Of a stretch of DNA of 64,000 bases, positions 39,203-49,446 are shown piece after piece; the stretch's first letter is position 1, and each line of letters starts with the position of its first letter. The stretch covers positions 1,116,001 through 1,180,000 of the forward strand of contig OX336351.1 of NCBI GenBank assembly GCA_946902875.1. Direction: 5' to 3'. The translations under genes were made by a program, and so were the position numbers. This DNA is from Nematopogon swammerdamellus (taxonomy: Eukaryota; Arthropoda; Insecta; Lepidoptera; Adelidae). The notes below the pieces were generated by a model, which did not search any database, was not told the DNA's origin, and saw only the letters and a program-made list of their open reading frames with translations.

Positions 39203-39522
39203 TTTTTTTATTGTTTATTGAAACTGACACGGTTGGCTACATCACCTACAACATCCGTGATGTCAGGCCATAACACCGGGTGAACTTGGTGCCACGTCAG
39301 TGCTTCCCTTCGGTCGTGCCGGCTACACTGAACTGGACGGAAAACACAAACTATTTACATAGCCGTTTCGACCGACCTTTCATTCAGTGCGGTGGTAACA
39401 ACCCGGGCGGGTTAAACCCTACCACCTAGTAATATAGTCATATCCCTTAGTCGCCTTTTACGACATACACGGGGAGAGATGCAGTGGGGCTAATCTTTTA
39501 AAGTACCGGCCCCACACGGTAC
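39203..39522 (-). mobile_element. SINE-A2 copy
   Basis: T-rich start, CATCACCTACAACATCCGTG, core ACAACCCGGGCGGGTTAAAC, TAGTCGCCTTTTACGACATA and the end GGCCCCACACGGTAC. Confidence 0.87.
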
Positions 39523-39772
39523 AAACTGACGTTGGAGTAATACCATAGTAGTTTAAACTATGCTAATACATTCTACAGTTTGTAGTTAGTAAAATTAAAT
39601 TAACATAGTAAAATAGTAAAATTAACATAATTGTTAAAATATTGTATAACAAATCAATATACAAAATAAAATAAATGTAATACGTTTATTCATAGGTTTA
39701 TTTATCTGTTCTTAGTTTAGCTTAGGGTGAGTGAAATAGAATGACATTTTTTAATAAATCTTCGACGTTGAA

Positions 39773-40084
39773 TACCGTGTGAGGCCGGTACTTTTAAAGA
39801 ATAGCCCCACTGCATCTCTCCCCGTGTATGTCGTAAAAGGCGACTAAGGGATATGACTCCCTTCTTATATTACTAGGTGGTAGGGTTTAACCCGCCCGGG
39901 TTGGTACCACCGCACTGAATGAAAGGTCGGTCGAAACGGCTATGTAAATAGTTTGTGTTTTCCGTCCAGTTCAGTGTTCACTTCACTTTCACAGTGGCAC
40001 CAAGTTCATCAGGTGATATGGGCTGACATCACGGATGTTGTAGGTGATGTAGCGAACCGTGTCAGTTTCCATAAAAAAAAAAAA
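39773..40084 (+). mobile_element. SINE-A2 copy
   Basis: TACCGTGTGAGGCCGGTACT, AGCCCCACTGCATCTCTCC, core GGGTTGGTACCACCGCACTG, tail GTGTCAGTTTCCATAAAAAA. A small deletion lies after TCCAGTTCAGTGT. Only about 250 bp from the opposite-strand A2 copy. Confidence 0.87.
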
Positions 40085-40165
40085 GAATAAGATTCAGATA
40101 GGTATTTATTTCGCCGTAAATTTAATAATAAACTTCGCTATAATAAACCCACAAAATTAACAATA

Positions 40166-40345
40166 TTATTTTTTTTATTTATTGAAAGCGCGACATGTGG
40201 CGCTTAGCCACAGATAAGGTGTCTTACGACGCCCATGTATATTCGGTCGCATGCGGGGGTTGCGAATGCCATGCCGGTCTGACAGGTGCCTATTCACGAC
40301 CCTCTTGAAGGAGTCGAGACTTTACTTGCGGGGAAACATATCATT
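40166..40345 (-). mobile_element. LINE-H 3' end
   Basis: Antisense: AGCGCGACATGTGGCGCTTA, GGTGTCTTACGACGCCCATG, GAATGCCATGCCGGTCTGAC and CTCTTGAAGGAGTCGAGACT. The same end with readable RT C-terminus is at 43.90-44.12 kb. Confidence 0.7.
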
Positions 40346-40385
40346 GAGACTTATGCATATTCAGTATGGTTCATCAGGTTTTTTT

Positions 40386-40715
40386 AGGTTTCCGTACGGA
40401 AGCCTATTAGTAAAAGTAAAAAAGTAAAAAGTATCTTTTCAACCGTAACACGTAGCCGGTTGAAATTTTCACAGAATATTGCTATTGTGGCGGATATCCT
40501 AATAGATAGTAAAAAAATTCCTCTACAAGAAACAAGTTTTTTCAACGTTTTTTTTGTTTTTGCTCTTTAATAAAAACGGTAATACATACAAGTTTCAAAC
40601 TTCGGTGTAGGTATAGTGAAAAATCAAAATTAAAACAACAAATAATAAAAATCGGCCTATTACGCGGTGCTAAGGAACCCTCGATGCGCGAGTCCGTCTC
40701 GCACTTTGCCGGTTT
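40386..40715 (+). mobile_element. K-family copy
   Basis: TAGGTTTCCGTACGGAAGCC, GTAGCCGGTTGAAATTTTCA, GTGGCGGATATCC, TTTTTTCAACG and a final block AACCCTCGATGCGCGAGTCC. About 100 bases of other AT-rich sequence lie inside it. Confidence 0.7.
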
Positions 40716-40943
40716 GTTATTTCTTTTCCCATTCAGCAATGCAATAATATACCAAAACTTCTAAGCCCGACCATGAAATTGAAAGAAAAGTGGGTCCAAA
40801 TTAATTTTTATTTTTCGACATAGTCTCCATCAAGGTCAATACACTTTTTCCACCTGACCTGCAACTTGTTTATACCTTCGAAAAAAAAATGATTCCGGAA
40901 GGTCGTCAAAATACTCATTTACTGCGGCTAGCTATCACCTCTC

Positions 40944-41306
40944 TGCCGTCGGACGGTAAAACGATGTATGAGCACATACAGCGTTTTTACGTAACACGGC
41001 TCAATCGAAAGTTCTTGGCGTGCCCTATCACCCAATATAAATGTTATCTTTGTAGGACCTTCACTGAAGAAGTTATGAAGATCGATATGACGATGTATGT
41101 CCAAAAACATACGATTCTGTGCGGTAAAACGATGAATTTTTTTCCAGAACCCTCCATTTAAGGTATGCCAGGACGATGTAATATCCTATACATCGTTTCA
41201 CCATAACACCGCCTAGTTACAGCGTTTAACCATAACACAAATCCTTCAAACGCGTTTATCTCAAAACAATACTTTTGAACATACACCGTTTTACCGTCCG
41301 ACGGCA
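40944..41306. mobile_element. TIR element of 363 bp nested in mariner
   Basis: TGCCGTCGGACGGTAAAAC at the left is the exact reverse complement of GTTTTACCGTCCGACGGCA at the right. CGGTAAAACGATG occurs again inside at about 41121, and related CATCGTTT occurs at about 41192, as subterminal repeats. CTCT stands on both sides near the ends as a weak candidate duplication. No transposase. Confidence 0.85.
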
Positions 41307-41350
41307 ACTCTGCTTTGGTCGAAAATTTCGAGGTACCTAAGTGTTTTGTT

Positions 41351-42060
41351 TTAATTTGGGAAAAGGTGATAATCCGAGGGGGCTAAATCCGGCGAATAAG
41401 GTGCGTGGGGCAATAATTCATAGCCACAATTATGGATTTCAGACATTGATTCAGCCCAAGTGTGAACCGGGACGTTGTCTTGATGGAACAAGACTTTCTT
41501 CCGCAGCAACCCCGGCCTTTTTTCTTTGATTTCTTCCCGAAGTCTCCGCAAAAGGTTGCAATAATATTTAGAATTTATAGTTCCTTAGCCTTTTGCTAAA
41601 TAATCCACGAAAATAATCCCCTTCGCATCCTAGAAAACTGAAGCCATGACTTTGTTGGTCGACAAAACGACCTTAGCCTTCTTCGCAGTGGCTGAGCAAA
41701 ATCTTTTCCACTGCTTCGATTGTTGTTTCGATTCAGGATTATGGCGGTGAACCCAGCTTTCATCCATGGTAACGGAACAGGGCAAACAATCCTCGGGATC
41801 TGCCTCAAAAAGTTCCAAACAATCGCGAGAAATTGTGAAGCGAACTCGTTATTGTTCAGCTGAAAGCAATCTTGGGACCCAACGAGCAGAAACCTTACGG
41901 ACCCCCAATTCTTCCGATATAATGTTTTGTACCCGGCCATATAACTAATGCCTGTGATCTCAGCTATCTTATTGATGGTCAATCTTCGGTCACTCAGTAT
42001 CAGATCACATATTTTATTGACGTTTTCCTTCGTGGTAGACGTCGATGGCCTTCCGCTCCT
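41351..42060 (-). pseudogene. Mariner transposase pseudogene (D,D34D type)
   Basis: In different frames of the minus strand: TINKIAEITGIS, a helix-turn-helix-like segment (near 41.96 kb); VTMDESWVHRHNPESKQQSK with the first catalytic D (near 41.77 kb); KKAKVVLSTNKVMASVF; then RPGLLRKKVLFHQDNVPVHT with the second D and PYSPDLAPSDYHLFPN with the third. I count 34 residues between the last two D, the mariner hallmark. Frame breaks separate these pieces. The usual protein is about 345 residues that cuts and pastes the element at TA. This copy cannot make a complete enzyme. Confidence 0.85.
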
Positions 42061-42509
42061 AGGGTCATTTTGAATGCTCTCCCGACCCGCCGAAACTCAG
42101 CCAAAATAAAAAGTAAAAAAAAAAAAACACTGCTCGGTGTTCAATTTTCTCCATTATTGAAAATCTTGTCAGATAGCGTTAAACAAATAATCACGAAAAA
42201 AATATGGCTTGCAGTATCGGAACCAAACTTCGCACATTTATTTTATTACTGAAGAATCGTACTAACAAATGAGGGTAGATTTAAAAAAAAAACTTGGCTC
42301 TTTCCATGTTAGGCCAAGAACTTCTGGATCTACCCTCGTATAAGGAAGTATCTGGCATAGACTATAATAGAGTTTTTTTAATAATTTTAAATAAAAATTA
42401 CATACTAAAATTTAATTAGGTGACTATAAAATACTACAATTAAGCAAAAAATCGAAAATTATAAGTCCTTACATTTATCCATAAAATAAAGACAATAAAA
42501 CATATGAAA

Positions 42510-42660
42510 TTATGGTGCATAGCCACCCATAAGGTGTCCAACGACGTCGATGGACATTCGGTCGTACGCGGGGGTTGCGAATGCCATGCCGGTCTGACAG
42601 GTGCCTATTCACGCCCATCTTGAAGGACCAGAGACTGTACTTGGGGGGAAATATATGTAG
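42510..42660 (-). mobile_element. LINE-H 3' end
   Basis: AGCCACCCATAAGGTGTCC, CGACGTCGATGGACATTCGG, GAATGCCATGCCGGTCTGAC and GACTGTACTTGGGGGGAAAT. Diverged relative to 43.9 kb. Confidence 0.68.
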
Positions 42661-42777
42661 GTTTATAAAAGCACTAGCTGGTCCCTCAGCCTCTGCGGCT
42701 TAGTTTCGCGAAAACATCTTATTAACCATTCTTAGAAGTGCCTGAATGTGTCAGTGAAAATCCCACGCGATTTCGTA

Positions 42778-42936
42778 GCTAGTCACAACATATTGTGATC
42801 AAAGAAGTTAAAATAAAACCCCTGCGAAGTTTTCTGCGAGGCTCTTCTTCGTGGGTGTAAGTAATCGAACCGGATTGTAAAAACAAAATTGGACAAATTC
42901 AAGCGTAGTGTACTACCATACGAATTGTGAATAAAA
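42778..42936 (+). mobile_element. LINE-I 3' end
   Basis: ACAACATATTGTGATCAAAG, GGCTCTTCTTCGTGGGTGTA, ATCGAACCGGATTGTAAAAA and TCAAGCGTAGTGTACTACC match 32.59-32.76 kb. Confidence 0.6.
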
Positions 42937-42939
42937 AAC

Positions 42940-43220
42940 CGGCCAAGTGCGAGTCGGACTCGCGCTCCGAGGTTTCCGCACCACAAAAAAAAACATTGAA
43001 AAAAAAACACGTTTCTTGTATAAGAACACCCCTTAATTTTTTATTATTTGTTGTTATATCCGCTATAATAACAAATATTTTGTGAAAGTTTCAACCGGCT
43101 AGCTATTACGGTTCCAAAGATACAGCAGCAGGATGGACAGACAGACAGACAGACAGACAGCTAGACAGAGAGACAGACATACAGACGGCGGCGTAGGCTT
43201 GGTACGGGATAGGGAAACCT
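42940..43220 (-). mobile_element. K-family copy, complete
   Basis: AACCGGCCAAGTGCGAGTCG, TTCCGCACCACAAAAAAAA, TTTCAACCGGCTAGCTATTA, a (GACA)n run and GGCGGCGTAGGCTTGGTACG form the antisense K order end to end. Confidence 0.78.
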
Positions 43221-43317
43221 AAAAATAAAGAATTGATTGAGTGGTCCTCGACTTATAATAAGCGAACATAGAAATCAAATCAAATCAAATCAAATCAAAT
43301 AATTTTCAATGGCAACG

Positions 43318-43650
43318 TACGTCGTACGTGGGCATAGGCAGAGCCGACTGTCATTGTCTCCCTCTACGGAGACAAGCCATGCTGCATCGTCATAGCCCCA
43401 CTGCGACGTTGCTATCGCTTACTCGCTCTCGCTTGCCTACCGATGACAGGAGCGAAAGAGAAACATGAAATCGCTCACCCTTCATCGGGCGACCGACGAA
43501 ATCTTCGTTTTCTCTCTCGCTCCTGTCATCGGTAGGCAAGCGTGAGCGAGTAAGCGATAGCAACGTCACAGTGGGGCTATAACGATGCAGCATGGCTTGG
43601 TCTCCGTAGAGGGAGACAATGATAGTCGGCTATGGCATAGGTCGTTACAG
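43318..43650. mobile_element. Fold-back element with arms of about 130 bp
   Basis: 43331-43463 and 43508-43641 are reverse complements with a handful of mismatches. Arms include TTGTCTCCCTCTACGGAGAC, CATGCTGCATCG, ATAGCCCCACTG and GCTATCGCTTACTCGCTC. The loop is about 44 bases. No coding capacity. Confidence 0.85.
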
Positions 43651-43898
43651 AGTTTCCGCTTAAGTAAGGAATGTTTTGTTTTCGCAATGACCGTCTGTAA
43701 TTAAATAATGCAGCTTTTCCTAAATATCGGTTGAATCAACACGGAAACAAATAATTTTGTTTGTGACAAGAGTAATTACAATACGATGCAGTAAAAAATG
43801 CACGCCGGGCTTTAGAAAGAGACAATGCGGTTGTAGAGCGTCGTCCCTGTCGTACAGGGAAGTATTGTTTTATTTCTAAAAAAAAAACGTAGTAAGGT

Positions 43899-44115
43899 TT
43901 TTTTTTATTGACAGCGCGACTTATGGCGCCGACCGAGCCACCCATAAGGTGTCTAACGACGCCCATGGACATTCGGTCGTATGCGGAGGTTGCGAATGCC
44001 ATGCCGGCCTGACAGGTGCCCATTCACGCCCCTCTTGAAGGACCCGAGACTGTACTTGGGGGGAAATATACTGACAGGGAGAGCCTTCCAGAGTTTACCG
44101 GTTCTGCAGAGGAAA
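43899..44115 (-). pseudogene. LINE-H reverse-transcriptase C-terminus and 3' UTR
   Basis: The minus strand reads RTGKLWKALPVSIFPPKYSL, then GSFKRGVNGHLSGRHGIRNL and a TAG at 43953. L-W-x-x-L-P...F-P-x-x-Y-S-L...F-K-R-x-V-N is the standard end of a LINE ORF2. A 3' UTR with GGTGGCTCGGTCGGCGCC and a GTCAATAAAAAAAAA end follows. The upstream catalytic part is missing. It is the best-preserved copy of this family here. Confidence 0.75.
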
Positions 44116-44600
44116 GATCTGCAGAATCGATTTTTGTATATATTAATTTATTCGTATTTTGAGAATTTAATCATTTAATTATTACTTATTCTATTTTACG
44201 TTACAAAGCAGAAAGGCATCAAACTCCTAATTTTGAAGGGATGAAAAAAGGAACCCTTCGATTTCCTTGGAACTTTCGAGAAATATTTTATTAGGCAAAG
44301 TTGAGCACGGAAAGTTCTGTGGTTTGTGTCGACGGATACTCGAGCGGCGGAGGTCTTTCGGCTTATTTTATGTGATAATTCAATCCAATGTTTTCCAATA
44401 TTGAATAATGTATGTTATTTTAGTTGGAAACTTGGGGTGTGCGGAATGAGAGGCGGCCTGCGCGCGCATGACGTAACAGCCTCAACGATTCTCAGTGGAG
44501 GACGTTTTCTGGGTTCCGTATGGCCAGTCATGCTGACGGGGACTCAGGGGCGCTTACGAAATCGCTCAAGATTCACGCCAGGTACCGTGTCGGGCAGGTT
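44116..44600. other. Low-copy DNA, no gene seen
   Basis: No shared repeats. A GC-richer segment at 44.43-44.58 kb is unique in the window. Confidence 0.4.
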
Positions 44601-44945
44601 TTCTTTTATGTAATCCGGTATGAGTGGCTGAGTCTTAAAAATAATAGCCCCACTGCATCTCTCTCCGTGCATGTCGTAAAAGGCGACTAAGAGATAAGGA
44701 CAAGATGCCCTACTAAAGGGCGACAGCATAGCCACCTCTCGCCTCGGCAATTTCCTTCGACCGAGTCATGTAGCAAGTGAGTCTTCGCGCGTTAGTTGCT
44801 GCTTGATAGGTTATCTTGTCCTAATACTTTGCTGAGCGTGGTGGTCGGTGTTGTGCTGTAATTGAAATAGTACTCGCAGCACAACACCGGCTACTCTGCT
44901 TATCCCGATTGTCGGGATACAGCGTGTGGTATGTATGTATATATG
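44601..44945 (-). mobile_element. SINE-B tail end joined to SINE-C copy
   Basis: TTATGTAATCCGGTATGAGT is the SINE-B 3' end in antisense. It runs directly into antisense SINE-C: AGCCCCACTGCATCTCTCTC, TCGTAAAAGGCGACTAAGAG, TAGCCACCTCTCGCCTCGGC, GGTGGTCGGTGTTGTGCTG and ATACAGCGTGTGGTATGTAT. Thus a C-type body carries a B-type tail. Confidence 0.72.
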
Positions 44946-45019
44946 TTGTCCCATCTGTCTGTCTCTGTCTCGCGCTGTCTGTGATTATTTCGAAACGTAA
45001 ACGTGATAGTGTCAGGTGG

Positions 45020-45475
45020 ATCGAGCGCTCTGGCGTCGTCGGTTTCTTTTTCGAGAGGCCCGAGGTTCGAATCCGGTCGGCGTGTACCCATAGACTTATT
45101 TCTGATTAAAAAAAAAACAAAAATAAGTGCATACCTTCACCAGCTGTTAAGTCCCTCCTCCTCCTGTTCGCCTTCGCCAAACCCGCCATACTCTCGCGGA
45201 ACACCCGTTTGTAGTCGACAGAAGAGTTCTTCGAACTGCACGATTCTCTAAATCGTTCTTGTGCCGCACTGCAAAGGTGTGGAACGGGCTCCCAGGAAAT
45301 ATCTTCCCCCACTCCTACAATCCACAGATCTTCAAATCGCGGGTTCATAGCCTTTCCCCAGCAACATTAGTCCACCTCCAAGCCGGACTGGCACCTCCTC
45401 GGGGGTGAAATTGGCTGCGCCTGAGGTTGCTCCTCGGACAGAGCCAGCCAGATCGGTAGCAATAAAAAAAAAAAA
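45020..45475 (+). mobile_element. SINE-B-like head joined to LINE-T 3' end
   Basis: A B-box GGTTCGAATCC at 45065-45075 followed by GGTCGGCGTGTACCCATAG and a poly-A-like run gives the SINE-B head. At about 45148 the sequence changes to LINE-T: CTCCTGTTCGCCTTCGCCAA, GTGGAACGGGCTCCCAGGAA, GGCTGCGCCTGAGG and a CAATAAAAAAAAAAAA end. It may be a mosaic SINE that borrowed a LINE tail, or two neighbouring truncated insertions. Confidence 0.65.
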
Positions 45476-45693
45476 AGTGGTTCATATTTCATGTAAAGCT
45501 GTAGGTAGGTCAATCGGGTTGTCTGGAAGAAATTACCTAAGGCAATAAGTCTGCCTTGTCACACAAGTGGCATACAGTTCGCTTTATAGAATCTTTATTG
45601 ATCTCAAAGAACGTATTTACACATTCGCTCACAGATATATATTATTTATCATCAATTTATTCAATACAAATTATTTTTGTTCATTTAGGCCTT

Positions 45694-46054
45694 AATTTTA
45701 TGGAAACTGACACGGATGGCTACATCACCTACAACATCCGCGATGTCAGCCCATAACACCGGGTGAAGTAGCTGCCATGTCAGTGCTTCCATCCATTTCA
45801 TGTCGGCTACACTGAACTGGACGGAAAACACGAACTATTTACATAGCTGTTTCAACCGATTTATCATTCAGTGCGGTGGTATCAACCCGGGCGGGATAAA
45901 CCCTACCACCTAGTAAGCTAACCTACAGTTTTACGTGGAATTCGAACCACGGTCAGCCTCCAACGGTCGAGCGGTCACCCATCCAAGTACTGACCGTGCT
46001 CAGGGTTGCTTAACAACAGTCGACCGACCGCACCACTGAGCTACCGAGGCTGAC
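45694..46054 (-). mobile_element. SINE-A1 copy
   Basis: TTTTATGGAAACTGACACGG, CATCACCTACAACATCCGCG, core ATCAACCCGGGCGGGATAAA, B-box complement GGAATTCGAACC, 5S-like ACCCATCCAAGTACTGACCG and head end GAGCTACCGAGGCTGAC. Confidence 0.88.
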
Positions 46055-46062
46055 TAAAACTA

Positions 46063-46180
46063 GAAATCCGATCCACGGTCAGCCTCCAACGGCCGAGCGG
46101 TCACCCATCCAAGTACTGACCGCGCCCAGGTGTGCTTATCAACAGTCGACCGACCGCACCACTGAGCTACCGAGGCTGAC
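46063..46180 (-). mobile_element. Extra SINE-A1 head in tandem
   Basis: GGTCAGCCTCCAACGGCCGA, ACCCATCCAAGTACTGACCG and GAGCTACCGAGGCTGAC repeat the head of the copy next door, 8 bases away and in the same orientation. Body and tail are absent. Confidence 0.85.
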
Positions 46181-46316
46181 TTAATACATGAACATAGATG
46201 AAATATCATTTTTGTGTACAGTAGCGAGGTTCGGCGGGACACGAAGCGTCCGCGCACGCACTCTATGCGATCAAAAACGGAATAGCTACGTAACCCTCGG
46301 TGCGTGAACAAAGATC

Positions 46317-47187
46317 GTAGAGTGTTTTCATTTTACGAAGGCACGCGGGGTACGAGGTAGGAAGTGGTGCGAGAGGCGACCGCGCGGAGCTCAGGTAGAC
46401 AGCGAACTCGGTGCCCGGTCGGTACACACGTTCTGAACAACGACATTTTACTTTCTGGACAGGCCCTCGTCATACATTTTACCGGTAGAAAGGTGCGATT
46501 GGAGTACTTCTATATATTGCCAATATTTAAAACAGCGTAAGTGCGCGAGCGCCTCATACATCACGTTACGTTTCCGCTCTGTGAACGTCGATAGAGTAAG
46601 ACGGATATATGACAATTTGATACGTATAAGGGAGACAACGATTGGAGAGTGTGCTGAATGCTCACAAATAATGCTGCTTGTACCGTGTGAGGCCGGTACC
46701 TACTTTAAAAGAATAGCCCCACTGCATCTCTCCCCGTGTATGTCGTAAAAGGCGACTAAGGGATATGACTCCCTTCTATATTACTAGGTGGTAGGGTCTA
46801 ACCCGCCCGGGTTGGTACCACCGCATTGAATGAAAGGTCGGTCGAAACGGCTATGTAAATAGTTTGTGTTTCCGTCCAGTTCAGTGTAGCCGGCGCAACC
46901 GAAGGGAAGCACTGACGTGGCACCAAGTTCATCCGGTGTTATGGGCTGACATCACGGATGTTGTAGGTGAAGTAGCCAACCGTGTCAGTTTCCATAAAAA
47001 AAAAATTGCGCGCCTCAATTCGGTGCGTTGTATGCCACTTCCCGATACTTTTTAATTCGTTGGTTCTACACGTCGTCTCCGCGTCGTCGCTCCGGCGAAC
47101 CGAGTCGTTCCCTACAGAACTCCGCGCGGTCTCACACCACTTCCTACCTCATACCCCTCGCGCCTTCGTAAAATGAAAACACTCTAC
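46317..47187. mobile_element. TIR element of 871 bp carrying a SINE-A2
   Basis: GTAGAGTGTTTTCATTTTAC then GAAGGC faces CGCCTTCGTAAAATGAAAAC then ACTCTAC. Near-complementarity continues for about 90 bases (AGGTAGGAAGTGGTG, CGACCGCGCGGAG). Inside lies a plus-strand SINE-A2. No transposase frame was recognised; the superfamily is unknown. Confidence 0.75.
46679..47006 (+). mobile_element. SINE-A2 copy within TIR element
   Basis: TGTACCGTGTGAGGCCGGTA, AGCCCCACTGCATCTCTCC, GGGTTGGTACCACCGCATTG and GTGTCAGTTTCCATAAAAAA. Intact from head to poly-A. Confidence 0.87.
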
Positions 47188-47700
47188 TCAGGCTTGCTCT
47201 TTTGTAGACGAGAATTGAGATGAAAGAAGGCTATTTCAAAAACAAAATGAAATATGACGAAAGTCATTTGCTGAACGTATTGTCAAAGGGCTTATTAGTA
47301 ATATTAAATTCCTTTCCCTTTGCTTGCGTAACTTTCTTTCAGTACAGTCGACCTCGTTATTGTTTTTTGAGCATTCTTATGGCAGTAAGACTGCTCTCGA
47401 ACTTGTCACAATTTATTCTATCCGGGTCGATTATACCCACGAAGAAGAGCCGACAAGAAACTTTGCAGGGTATTTTTTTATTTCATAAATATTGTTACAA
47501 GTATTTTAATGAGGTAATGCTTACAGTTTATCGAAAACACAGCTTGAAAGTAAAATATCAATTTTACTGAGAGTTCTGACTACAAAGACTTATTCATAAA
47601 GTGTATCAGGGCTAAAGAGCCCTTGTAAAACTTTTGTACGTAATGTCTATCAACTTAATTATGCTAGTACATTAAACATACTACAATGTAGTTTAATATG
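47188..47700 (-). mobile_element. LINE-I related segment with an open frame opposite
   Basis: CGAACTTGTCACAATTTATT, TCTATCCGGGTCGATTATAC, CCACGAAGAAGAGCCGACAA and TTTTACTGAGAGTTCTGACT recur at 51.96-52.16 kb. A 116-codon plus-strand frame over the same stretch is antisense to the repeat and probably spurious. Confidence 0.45.
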
Positions 47701-48442
47701 GTTTGTTAAATACACTACGGCTTGTCTGAATGTCCACCGAAACCTAATGGATGTATTATAAAAAAAAATATACGTATATATAATTATTGAGGTACATATT
47801 ATTGTACCTAGTCAAGCCACAGATTACTTAATAGTTACTTCGTAACAGATAAATCACTCCATAGAAAATGTTCCTACCTTCGGGCTTTAATAGCCTACTG
47901 TTTCACATCGTCAATCGCTGCGTGCGAAAATGTACCTTAACGATCGAGTCTAAAGTGGTTATTGCTTTGCAGCTGCGCGCAGTTGCGTGGGCGAGCGTCT
48001 ATGTATACTTCCCGCGGCTGACGAATTTTCACTGAAAAAGACCGCCGGCGGCCCGTCGGGCGGTAGGTAGTTAGCGCGCGCAAGTACATAGAGTGCGTGA
48101 GGCCTGGTCAAGCGTTAACTACTACGCAGTCAGACCTCAAGATATTATTTTATTTATACTTTAATACTTACACATTCGATTCTAATAATGATTTGTAATC
48201 TGAAAATATTTTCATTACATCATATTATTTTTCGAAACACAACACGATTTAGGTACCTACCTATTAATTCTTTCACACTATTTCCTCCCAATTAGTAATT
48301 TAGGGAATATAGAGATGTAAGGAGAATGTATTTTCGTACATCCTTCCCTATAGTAGGTTCTGATGCGAGAGGTATATTTAATTATCAATAGAAAACGGAT
48401 GCTCAAGATAGAAGCGATAAGCCACAAGCGTCTTAGTAACTA
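47701..48442. other. Low-copy DNA, no gene seen
   Basis: A GC-rich patch at 47.96-48.11 kb (CCGCCGGCGGCCCGTCGGGCGG) is unique here. No supported frame. Confidence 0.4.
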
Positions 48443-48805
48443 TCTTTTGCCCGCGGCTTCGCTCGCGTGAAATTCGTATTTAAAAAGAAGAAAGTACGTA
48501 AGGAGGAACAATTCGGTTTGTATGAGAGCCACAGCTTAGCGTAACTGGAATTGAATTATATTTAGCCTATCCTAAGCTAAGTCCCACATAGTTAATTGTG
48601 CTTGAATTAAGTTTCATCGAATTCGGATGATCGGTTTAAGAGTTATGGTTGAACATACATACATACATACATACATACACACAGAAAATATTTCTAAAAA
48701 TCGTCAATTTAGTTTTAGTATCATACATAGAGTCTACAAACGCAGTATCTCATAAAACTAAGTAACTTACTCCATGACCACCCCTTACATATTTATTATT
48801 AGTAT
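48443..48805 (+). mobile_element. G-family copy
   Basis: CTTTTGCCCGCGGCTTCGCT, GAAATTCGTATTTAAAAAG, ATGATCGGTTTAAGAGTTAT, (CATA)n, TAGAGTCTACAAACGCAGTA and an ATATTTATTATTAGTAT end. Confidence 0.78.
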
Positions 48806-48817
48806 AATAATATAAGT

Positions 48818-49032
48818 ATATATTGATTAAATGTGCTTGAACAAAGTTTCATCGATTTCAGATGATCGGTTTAAGAGTTATGGTTGAACATACATACATA
48901 CATACAGAAAATATTTCTAAAAATCGTCAATTTAGTTTTAGTATCATACATAGAGTCTACAAACGCAATATCTCATAAAACAAAGTAACTTACTCCACGA
49001 CCATCCCTTACAGATTTATTATTAGTATTGAT
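48818..49032 (+). mobile_element. Second G-family 3' part in tandem
   Basis: AGTTTCATCGATTTCAGATG, GATCGGTTTAAGAGTTATGG, (CATA)n and TAGAGTCTACAAACGCAATA repeat the end of the copy before it, with a shorter CATA run. Confidence 0.75.
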
Positions 49033-49159
49033 AGTGATGCAAGGAGAAAGTATTTTCGTACATCCTTCCCTATAGTAGGTGCGATGCGAGGCGGTATATT
49101 TCATTATCCACAGAAAACGGAAGCTGAAGATAGAAGCGATAAGCCATAAGCGTCTTAGT

Positions 49160-49325
49160 TATAATGACGAGAGAGGCGCCCAGAATAAGGGCTGGGCGAG
49201 AGCTGGTTAGGGGCAGAGCACAGATGAAAGAAAAAGATCGATGGCGCTCTGTATGGGATCACGGTGTCATGGCGTCGCAAAAAATAACACAAATAAATTT
49301 GCTCAATGCTCACACAGCTCTTCGC
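49160..49325 (+). pseudogene. Possible LINE ORF2 terminal fragment
   Basis: RAGRELVRGRAQMKEKDRWR then SVWDHGVMASQK and a stop. D-R-W-R near a protein end followed by an AT-rich stretch resembles LINE tails. Short, so tentative. Confidence 0.35.
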
Positions 49326-49446
49326 GGCCATAAAATATAATTATATAATATTAATTAATTTTTATTTTATATATAAAACTGTTTAATCTCTAGATTTAAT
49401 AAAAAACTAATATATATTTAAACTAAAATACATAAAATTTAGGTTA

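Larger units (their letters stand above)
40752..42340 (-). mobile_element. Mariner element, inactivated, with nested insertion
   Basis: CCAAAACTTCTAAGCCCGAC at the left resembles, in reverse, GGCCAAGAACTTCTGG at the right (42311-42327), so both terminal repeats are partly preserved; CGAGGGTAG at the right may extend the terminus. Between them lies a broken mariner transposase on the minus strand and, at 40944-41306, a second TIR element. Confidence 0.8.

Noticed and set aside
47220..47570. 116-codon plus-strand gene
   Set aside because: It lies antisense over repeat sequence also found at 51.96 kb and has no known domain.
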